From contig NC_080584.1 of assembly GCF_029962835.1 (NCBI RefSeq), positions 78,396,862 through 78,460,861 of the forward strand: 64,000 nucleotides of DNA. The letters run 5' to 3'. A model generated the notes under the pieces. That model was not told the origin of the DNA. It saw only the letters and a program-made list of their open reading frames with translations, and searched no databases. Below are positions 55,144 through 64,000 of this stretch, piece by piece (the first letter of the stretch is position 1; each line of letters begins with the position of its first letter). This stretch comes from Magnolia sinica (Eukaryota; Streptophyta; Magnoliopsida; Magnoliales; Magnoliaceae). Made by a program: the position numbers and the translations under genes.

Positions 55144-57549
55144 TTACTCAGAGCGGAAAACCATGTTCTGATTTTCTGCGAGAATCTGAAGTGATCTTGG
55201 TACCGGCGGCACGCTCACCTCCAAAACACCCTCCAAGATTTGAACAATCTGCCCCATTGACGGCCTGTCATTCTCGTCGTCCTGAATGCACCAGCCGGCG
55301 ACTCTGCAAGCTCGACCGAGCTCTTCCATGTTCGCATTTCCCTCCAATCTGTAATCCAACAAGCAATGGATTTCACCGCTTGTGATTTTCCTCATAGCCC
55401 AAATAGGGAAAAACACCATTTCCCCTACTTCCAAGGGTTCAGAATTCCTCCTTCCTGATATGATCTCGAAAACCATCATCCCATAGCTGTAGACATCAGC
55501 TTTTGACGTGATTGCCAGCCCTGAAATCCATTCAGGAGCAAGATAGCCTCTTGTTCCTCTCATGGTTGTTAAAGCCCGGCTGAAATCCCGCCCAATGAGC
55601 TTTGCCAGGCCAAAATCCGCCACCTTTGGACAGAACCCACCATCTAGAAGTATGTTTCCTGGCTTAATGTCGCAATGTATGATACAGTCTCGGCATTTCT
55701 AGTGTAGATAAGCTATTCCTCTCGCCGTCCCAATTGCAATCTTGTACCTCGTCGGCCAATCCAGGATGTTGGAAATCTCACCAAACAGAAGAGAATCCAA
55801 AGACCCGTTTGGCATGTAATCATAGACGAGCAGCCTTTTAGCCTTTTCCGAGCAAAACCCACGAAGGCGGATGAGATTAACGTGCTGGATTATCCCGATC
55901 GTGCTCACCTCTGTCCGGAACTGCTTCTCTCCTTGCCAAAGCCCTTCAAGCTTCTTCACCGCCACCATTGTTTGATCAGGCAGAGTCCCTTTGAAAACAG
56001 AACCGAAACCTCCGCTGCCCAATGTCTCTGAGAAATTCTTCGTTGCAATCTGCAGGCTTCGGTAGCTAAATGCAATAAAAGAGCCTTGAACCGCCTCTGA
56101 ACTAACCATATTCCATTGTCGCTGCCACCTACAAATAAAAAACAGAGCAATACCCAATAGAAGAACAGCCCCTGCAACCACACCTACAACAGCCCATGTA
56201 CTGGTCCCCTTACTACGATCCGAAATCTTCAGTTCAGAGGCCGCAAGACGGAGATGAAGCGTCCGGCCTTCACTATTTCCATCAGACAGCTGCTTCAGAT
56301 TCAACAATTCTCCGTTCCATATCAAACACCTGCTCTGAAAAGCATAAGCAGTGCAAGAACAGTCATTTAAGCAGGCCAATTCACACTCTCTGGGGCTCCC
56401 AACGGCCAAAGATCGTGAGCCGTCCGGCAGCTCCAATTCGGGCAGCACCCAAAACCCGTTTTTCTGACTAGCGAATGATCCGTTCTGACCACACTCCAGA
56501 TGGGTTTTCCTCGTGCACCCATCCGACCAACTCCTCAAATTCCAGTCTTTCTGAGACTTGGGTTCAAAACCAGGCAAGCACGTACAGGACGAGCTCTTCT
56601 CGTTGCAGCTTCCGAAGGAGCCACAAAGAGCATAAACATCGCATTGAGATATTGGCTGTGCCCAGAACAGATTCCATTGAGAGGAGTATTCCAGCCATGA
56701 AATCATCTTGATCTGACCGGAATGATCAATCACGAATCTGGAAAGGGAGGAAGTATTTTTCACTGAGTAATTGAAAAACTTCCTCTGTTCATCATTGATG
56801 AAGTTGAAACCGTAATTCCTCCGTTCGCCTTGAATGAAATCGAAATCGTTCAATCGCATTTCGGGGACATTGCTGAAAATTGCCCCATCCCAATTTCCAC
56901 TACTCCAGTAACTTTTAGTACCATTCCACATAATAAAATACTGTGTGCTCGGGCCCGGGTCGATCTCTATAGAGAACAGCCCAGGGGCTGGATCTTCCGA
57001 GTTCTTCCATGAAGTAAGCCGTTGGTTTTCACCCGTTACCTTGTTCAATCCAAGCCACCCTCCAGGCAGCCATGTATCAGTCGGGTGATCGAAGCTCTGC
57101 CAGTGCACCACAGAGGAATTGGATCTGTCTCTCAGAACAAGATTTCCAGTGTCTAGGAGGACCGCTACAGTCAAATTCAACGGCTTGGATATTGGATTGG
57201 TGGACCAGATTGGGAAATTTGAGGGGCTGAGGAGGACTAGATTGCCATCTTCTGCAATTTTTAGGATTGAATTGGAGGGGTTTGGGAGGGGTTTTTCTCT
57301 GTTGGCTACCCAGACAACTGTTTGTTGTGGGACTCGTTTGTACCAGATGCCTATGTAGTATTTTTGGGAGTTGCCTGGTGTGAAGAAACCCAGTTCAAAT
57401 GCCCCACCTTGGGAGGTTAGGTTATGAGGCCAACTAAGATGTTGTGTTGGGGTGATAGAATCTGAACCATTGGAGAGGTAGGCCTTGAGAGAGAAGATGA
57501 AGAAGAAGAGGAGTAGATAGAGAAATGGCATGCTTCTTCTGGTATCCAT
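55144..57549 (-). pseudogene. G-type lectin receptor kinase copy 4, full length with one nonsense change
   Basis: The start at 57549 (MDTRRSMPFLYLLLFFFIF) opens a signal peptide. The frame is open for 616 codons and stops at TAG (55699-55701), where copy 2 has GAG (Glu616) just before the catalytic loop. After this stop the same frame stays open to the normal end, so the rest of the kinase (HCDIKPGN, DFGLAK, APEW) is unharmed. The lectin, S-locus, EGF/PAN, membrane and N-lobe parts closely resemble copy 2, and the glycine loop is GSGGFG. Read-through or a truncated receptor with only the kinase N-lobe are conceivable; loss of kinase activity is the simplest reading. A sequencing error must be excluded. 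Confidence 0.93.
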
Positions 57550-59512
57550 GCCTACTGAAACATGCATGGACAAGTAAGATATATTGAAGGAGGAGAAGTT
57601 ATCATGATTGAAAAGCGATTTTTTAGGGTTCAAAAGATGCTATTTTGACCAAAAGACCCCTTGACTATTAGGGTAAGCAGCTATAGAAGGAGGGCTATTT
57701 TGGTCTTTTTGAGTTCATCCGTACAACCCCAGGTCTAGTTTCACCGTTAAGGTTTCTTTGCGGCTGGCTGAAACCTGAGGTCCATACGCCTCAAGTACCC
57801 AAGACATTGAAACGCTCTCCTAAATTATGATAAGTGGGGCTCATGTTTGTCCTCTATACATGGGTTTTAAATTATAATAGGTTTGGCTCATGTTTCAGAA
57901 ATCCACACCATTCATCTGGTTTTGGCTGTGTTTTTAATTAAAAAAAATCTTTGATTTGAAAATATTAGTCTATTAATGACATTTTACAAGAGAAATTTAG
58001 TAACGGTCTACTTTCATATGAGGAAATTTCTTTATAAATAGGATACTTCAATCAAAACTGCTTCTTTTATCCACAATGTGTTTCAGCATACCAATGGTTT
58101 GGATTACTAAAAAAGGACCCAACTTCACCAATATAGAATCTCGTGTATACATAGTCAGGGTGCTAGCAATATTACCATAGAAATTCTCTTCCGTAAGATA
58201 AGGAGCGGTGGAGAGGGAAGCGGAGTAACTTACTTGTCCTCGAGGCCCATAGAGATGTCTTTGAAAAATCTACTCTGTTTATCTGTTTTAGAAGATAACT
58301 ATAAGACAGGATTTCAAAAATCAGGCACATCCAAAACTCAAGTGGGCCACACCAATGAAACAGTTGAAGAGAAATGTTGACGTTGTAGCCTTCTTCCTAG
58401 AGCTGACGATGATGTTTATATGCCATCCAAACCGTTCATAGGATTATTACCACTCAGATAAAACTGTAAGAAAAAAATATATATTTATTATCCTGATACA
58501 AAACTTCTCACCCTAAGGCGTTCAACCCCCACTGTTTCATACAATATGGCCCACATAATCTTTGGATTTTCCTGATTTTTAGAATCCTTTCTACTGTGAT
58601 CTTTCAAAATGGATGTATGGAGTAGATTTTTCACCGAACATCTCTGTGGACCCATGCAGCAAGGCATATGAATATATCTGTCCCGAGCAATCCTCTCTCG
58701 GTGGAGATGTGACATGAAAAACGTAAACTGAGCCCAGGGTCACATGGAATCTGCTCTTGGTTTAGAGTGGCAGCCATTATAGTGAAGCTGATTGCTTGTG
58801 ACGGGAGCACAGATTTTTCTATGCCTGGGCTGTGTGGTCCCACAAGGGACTTGGCAAATCTACTCTGTTAATTTATTTTTAATGGCCAAAATAGGATATA
58901 TATATATATATATATATATATATCATATCTAAAACTCATGTGGACCATGCCATACAATACCACAGGAAATCATAGAGGTTGAACGGCTGGGGTGTTAGTA
59001 TCAGGATGATATTTGTGTCTACAATTTATTTGAGGGTAATAATTCTGTGAATGGTTTGTACGGCATATTAATATTATGGTCACCTCCAATAAGTAAATAA
59101 ATAAATAAATAAATTTCTAAAATGATCTTTCCCAATGGATGGAAGGCGTAGGTATAAAACATAAATCATGGTGGCCCAAAGAACTTGGTGACATCGCTTC
59201 AATACCGACTCTTGCTACTCAACCTTCCCCAGGTACACCGTGATGCTTATTTGAGATCCAACTTGTTCATGATGGGGCCCATAGAACTTGGTTACGTTAC
59301 TTCAGTGGTGAGACATTAATACCGACTCTTGCTACTCAACCTTCCCCAGGTACACCGTGATGCTTATTTGAGATCCAACTTGCTCACAAGGGGCCATAGA
59401 ACTTGGTTATGTTATTTCAGTAGTGGGTCTCACCACTCAACTTGCCACTAGTTAATCCCCGTCACATATTCGCTAACGGCAGGTAGAGTCGTAATAGCTA
59501 CGGAGAGGTTAA
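57550..59512. other. Upstream flank of lectin kinase copy 4
   Basis: No gene was found. It matches the upstream DNA of the other copies (57640-57790 with 17480-17650; 57940-58190 with 23660-23935). A (TA)n run lies at 58895-58922 and an (AAAT)n run at 59093-59115. From 59160 to 59460 are two partial copies of a foldback arm (ACTCTTGCTACTCAACCTTC). Confidence 0.75.
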
Positions 59513-60185
59513 GGGGTCGTTTGGCACCTTGGATTGGAGGGGATTAGAGAGGATTAGAGGGGGTTTCAAATCCCCACGGTTGTTTGGCAGCATAAAGCAA
59601 CTGGGGATTGCCAATCCAGGGGGTTTCCAATCCCTCTTTGAGGGGGTTTGTAATCCAAGGTGAGAGCTTGGATTACACCTAAAATCATTTGAATAGTTGC
59701 ATGTATAAATGTATGTCACTGTACACTATCATTCTACTGGGCACATGGCCCACTGACGATGATCAGTGCCGTCCAAACATTGTTCATGTAGATCAGCACC
59801 GTCCAAATATTGTCTAGCACCGTCCAAACATTGTTCATATCAATCAACGATTAAAAATTGTTGGTTAGTCACTTAGACATGATCTTGTGCTTGCGGTCCA
59901 TCTAAGACTTGGAATTTTATCACTTTTAGACAAAACATATATTTTAGCGGGCTTATCACAGCCATAATGTCAAAAATTATATATCTCACTAATTGGGGAT
60001 ATTAAAGTTGATTTAGTAATTAAATTCAAACCCCCGTGAATATACCATGTATAGGTATTTTTGAATTAAAGTTGATTCACACTCAAGGGTACCAAACACA
60101 CCTAGAGGATTGCCAATCCAGGGGGTTTCCAATCCTGGGGGTTGCGAATCCAGGGGGTTCCAAATCCACGCTCCCAAACAGGCCC
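59513..60185. mobile_element. PIF/Harbinger-like MITE
   Basis: Ends GGGGTCGTTTGG and CCAAACAGGCCC are imperfect inverted repeats, flanked by TAA on both sides (59510-59512 and 60186-60188). Subterminal repeats of CCAATCCAGGGGGTTTCCAA occur near both ends. No coding sequence. Confidence 0.78.
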
Positions 60186-60894
60186 TAAGTAGCTAGACTC
60201 CTGTAGTGACATCGCTGATTATATGGGTCCTGCTATGATGCATGTGTTGTATGTAGACTGTCCATCCATTCAGAGATACCATTACAGGTCATGATTTAAA
60301 AGAACGAGGCAGATCCAAAGGACACGCAGAAAAGAGTCGGAGAGCGAGGTCTTCGGCAGGAGTCTCCCTAAAGAGGTCTTCGGCAGGAGTCTCCCTACTC
60401 AACCTGTCACTACCTAATCCACGTCCCTTCGGAAGACCTGTCATTACCTAAACCGCGTCCCTTCAGAAGACTATATACAGTAACAAAAGCCAGTGTTTTC
60501 ACGATATCGGTGGATTTTCAGTTCAGACAAGTGAGACCACTGATTAGTTAATCCAGGCCACTGAAAGCTGAAAATAACACTGGTTTGAATATCATCTAAT
60601 GAAATCAATAAAATAATCGGAACCATTCGAATCACTGCACAAGGCTATAAGAGAAAACAGTAACTGTCAGTATTCGGTGAAAATGTATCCCAGTTTTGGA
60701 GGTTTCAATTCATTTATGAGCAACGAATTTTGGAAATATTCCACCCAGGTTGTTTCACATAAAACCATTGGTCTAGATTATTTAACCATATCCCCAGTTG
60801 TAAGAACAAGAAAAGTAATGCATATATAAAAATAAACCCTTAGTGCATCATATAATTTCTCATTTAAGGAAGATAGGATGCGGATTGCACCGGC
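60186..60894. other. Intergenic DNA of unit 4
   Basis: No gene was found. 60200-60480 is a decayed foldback element with a doubled phrase AGGTCTTCGGCAGGAGTCTC (60337-60393). 60500-60890 matches 18230-18640 and 26130-26570. Confidence 0.7.
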
Positions 60895-61398
60895 GGACGC
60901 GGTTTGCGTCCTTCCCCGTTCAGGCAGGGATCTGTGGGGTCTACTGTAATGTAAGTGTTTTATCCACTCCTTTCATCGATTTTCTCAGATCATTTTAAGG
61001 TTATCCTAAAACTTAAGCAGGTCCACAACAGCAGTAGACTACTGCACCAAAGGAAGCTGCAGTAATAATGACACCCACCATTGAAACCTTTCTAAGGGTT
61101 ACTGTGATGTTTTTTTCTTTGTACCATCCAACCTATTCATAAGGTTACGTAGACGTGGATGAAGTGAAAACACATATATCGGCTTGATCCGAAACTTCTC
61201 CATCTCCCAACAAGTTTTTAATGGTCGACGTTCAATCCTCACTTTGTGGTCCACTTAATCTAAAGACCTGCTTCACTTTTTGTACTCTACTTTAAATGAT
61301 CTGATAAAAACGATGGACGGTATGGATAAAACACTTACATCACGATGGGCCCCACAGAGCCCTTCTCGCTCGGACAGGGTAGGACGCAATCCTCGTCC
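60895..61398. mobile_element. Foldback MITE, second Mutator-like subfamily
   Basis: Ends GGACGCGGTTTGCGTCC and the complement of GGACGAGGATTGCGTCC, with inward similarity through CAGGG and CTGTGGGG. It lies at the point where the paralogous DNA reads GATGCGGATTGCA. No clean target duplication remains and no coding sequence is present. Confidence 0.68.
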
Positions 61399-61639
61399 AA
61401 ACACAGCACCACGTAGCTAAAGTAGGGTGATAGTGACCCACCATTGGAACCTTTCAAGGGTCCACGGTGATGTTCATTTGTCATCCAACCTCGTGACAAA
61501 TGAACATCACTATCACCCTACTAAAGCCCTGAGTAGAAGGGAATGTAATATATTTCTTTTTTGCTTTTTCTAGTTCTATGGGTTCCATCATGATTTGTGT
61601 TGTATCCACGCTGTCCATCCAATTGGGGAGACCATTTTA

Positions 61640-62035
61640 GGGCCCGTTTGGCCGGGTGGATTGGAAGGGATTGAATGGCATTAGGGTGGATGGCATGGAT
61701 TTCTAGGTACTGATGGTGTTGCTAGTGAATTATCTTGAGATCCATGGGATTGCTATATCCAGTCTGTTTGGCACGCCGGGCCAATCCCGGGATTAAACCT
61801 TCCCATCCCTTCCAATCCCTCAAATCAAACACGTCCCATGCAAATTTGAACGGATTAGGGTGGATTGGATGGGATTTAAAGATAATGATGGTGTTGTCAG
61901 TGGATTGTCTTAAGACCCATGGGATTGGGATATGATCACGACTCTATTGGGCACGCCGAGCCAATCCCGGCATTTAACTTCCAATCCCTTCCAATGCCAT
62001 CCAATCCCTTCCAATCTGACCGGCCAAATGGGCCC
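61640..62035. mobile_element. PIF/Harbinger-like MITE
   Basis: Ends GGGCCCGTTTGGCCGG and the complement of CCGGCCAAATGGGCCC, flanked by TTA (61637-61639 and 62036-62038). It is nested inside a decayed foldback element of about 61570-62466. Two near-copies of GGATTGGATGGGAT-type phrases are inside. No coding sequence. Confidence 0.85.
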
Positions 62036-64000
62036 TTAGTGTATGATCCAACGAATGAGGTAAATAGAAAGCTGGAGTAGACCCCATCACGGAAAACAAT
62101 GGGGAGAGTAACGCCCACCATTGAAACCTTCCTAAGGTGCAACGTGATGTTTATTTGAGATCCAACCTATTCATAAGTTAATAAAGACATTAAAGAAGGG
62201 AAAACACAAATATAAGCTTAATCAAAAACTCTTTTGGCCTTTAGAAGTTTTTAATGGTGCGTGTCACTCTCTCCACTGTTTTCTGTGGTGTGGTCCACTC
62301 CAGCTTTGCACCTAATTCATTCTTTGGTTCATGCCTTAAAATGATATCTCCAAATGGATGGACAGTGTAGATACAAAACATACATCATGGTGGGACCCAC
62401 AGAACCCAGGTGACGTCTCTTCAATTGCAAGTCTAGCTTAGCAACCAGTCCGTAGCTAATCCGTGTCCAGCTTTGGATTTGCTTGCAAAGGGCAGGTATT
62501 CAATCCCCACGTTTTCCTCTAGTGTGGTCTACTTGAGATTTGGATATCTTTAATGTTGGGATCATTTCCAAAAAAAGAGGAGTCGATAAACAGATGAACA
62601 GTGTGAATAAAACATAGACATCATGATGAGCTCAATCCACGTGATGCTATCGAGTGGTGAACTCCTTATTTCACAATTGGCGTCCCATGTCATGCCCTTA
62701 ATAGGGTGTATAAATTCATACACCATGGTAGGCCCCATGGAGTCCTGTCACCACACGTAGCTGTATGGCATTTGGGTCACATTGCAATCCAAGTCCAAGA
62801 TAGGGTCAGACGCACGTGTTAGTTGGACGCCATTGAGAAATCGGTGATGACTTTTGAAACACGGACGTGGATTACTTGCACATCAGTCAAGACCTTCAAA
62901 ATCCCTTACTTCAGGTGACGCCTCATGGTTGAATCAGATCAGCCTCTATGACTGGTATGGTTGTAGAGCCATCCATGGTTGCGGCAGGGGCAAAGAAATC
63001 AAAGCGTGTGCCTTTATCTTCCAGAAACTTTGGCATCTCCCCGCAGCCACTTCAGGAAAGTTCATTGAAATTTAGGAGCCAAGCAATAGATTCTTCTGGT
63101 TTCTGTTGATGGTGAAATTGTTTGCAGCATATCAATGAAATAGATTGTCAGGAGTTTTAGTAGATATTGGGAAACTCGCCTACTTTCAAGTTATTTAAAG
63201 TAACTAGCCCACCATTTGAAAAGACACTGTGGGTGGTGGATGGAAAATCACCATTAAGGCTTGAAAGTGACTTTTTTGCCATTAATGGCACACGTTTTCA
63301 CAAATATAACCCCAATGTCTGGGACGAGTGGGTAGTATGTGGGGCCTATCGTCACCCGACCGAGTGATTAAAACCGCCATATGTTTGGTACGATAATTCC
63401 AAGCCATGAGTTGAAACAAGGAGGTAAATCTAAATCGTAGCTTTGTTTGTTGGGGTCCACATTTGGCTGAGATGACCCTGGTATTTTGTATAATGGCCTA
63501 AAATGAGCTTCAAAACTTGATGAACCATCTGAATGAAACACGCATAATGGTGGGGCACCAAATTAACGGTTGGGATCAATTGCCATTGTTAGAGACAAAT
63601 GGTCCTATCAGGGGATCTATGGGACCCACCATGATCTATTTGTTTAATTAATCTAGACAGTCCATTGAGTTTGACAAATTATTTTAGGGCATGAGCCCAA
63701 TAATGAAGCAGATCAAATTCTTAAGTAGACCACACCACAGAAAACAATGAGGATTGAATGCCTACCATCATAAAACTCCTGGGAGTCACAAAAGTTTTGG
63801 ATCTAGCTGATATTTGTGTTTTTCCTCCATCCAGGTCTATGTGACCTTATGAACCAGTTGGATCGAAAATAAATATCACGGTGAGCCCTAAGAAGGTTTC
63901 AACTGTGAGCCCCTTGAAAGGTTTCAATGGTAGGGTCACTGTCACCTTACTTTAGCTACGTGGCGTTGGGATTGTCATGTAATCCGCATCAATCTTCCTT
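62036..64000. other. Right end of unit 4 and start of a fifth duplication unit
   Basis: No gene was found. To about 62466 it completes the foldback element. From about 62690 to 63100 it matches the downstream flanks of copies 2, 3 and 4, so another kinase copy may lie beyond the right edge. 63590-63950 contains more CCACCATGATCTATT / CAGTCCATTG motif sequence. Confidence 0.7.

Noticed and set aside
63167-63367. Small plus-strand frame (SPTFKLFKVTSPPFEKTLWV) as a gene
   Set aside because: It lacks any recognisable domain, lies in flank repeat DNA, and there is no supporting promoter or homologue in the other units.

Overview
This is plant nuclear DNA from a repeat-rich angiosperm locus. Evidence includes G-type lectin receptor-like kinase (RLK) genes with plant domain order, a glutamate-receptor-like gene fragment, Ty3/Gypsy elements of the Tat type (two RNase H domains), a Ty1/Copia element primed by initiator tRNA-Met, an L1-type LINE, tRNA-derived SINEs and PIF/Harbinger-like and Mutator-like TIR elements. 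The many foldback copies of a 'CCACCATGATGTATG...CACCGTCC' motif remind me of magnoliid genomes, but that placement is a low-confidence impression.

The framework is a tandem array of segmental duplication units of about 9 kb, each carrying one single-exon G-type lectin S-receptor-like Ser/Thr kinase gene on the minus strand. Copy 1 (9196-10146 plus 16631-16950) is wrecked by a Gypsy insertion, a Copia insertion and a deletion. Copy 2 (21074-23482, 802 aa) is intact and is the only clearly functional protein-coding gene seen. Copy 3 (29098-30077) has lost its transmembrane and kinase half. Copy 4 (55144-57549) is full length except for one Glu-to-stop change in the kinase domain. The flank of a fifth unit begins near 62.69 kb and runs off the right edge.

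The units have been filled with transposons. From left to right these are: a Gypsy/Tat element on the minus strand (left edge to 9195); a Copia element (10147-16630) with a solo LTR (10216-12478) nested in one of its LTRs; SINEs (about 18.8 and 19.1 kb); a Mutator-like foldback element (25462-25996); a PIF/Harbinger-like element that has captured a glutamate receptor fragment (27091-28366); and a second Gypsy/Tat element on the plus strand (30892-47090), split by a 7.3 kb non-coding LTR-type element (35078-42370) that itself holds another solo LTR (39358-41503). Next come a foldback element (about 47297-47837), a 5'-truncated LINE (48658-49728) with a 15 bp target duplication, a 3.3 kb solo LTR-like element (50215-53492), and several MITEs (59513-60185, 60895-61398, 61640-62035).

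The most interesting feature is a second gene carried on the opposite strand of both Gypsy/Tat elements, between the integrase end and the 3' LTR. In both copies it has its own TATA box, an N-terminal region like the 'putative gypsy type transposon' family, three short introns in corresponding places, and a coiled-coil C-terminus ending in a shared Tyr-rich motif. The second element has lost its integrase but keeps this antisense gene. All reading frames in the retroelements are decayed, so everything outside RLK copy 2 is best read as fossil sequence.
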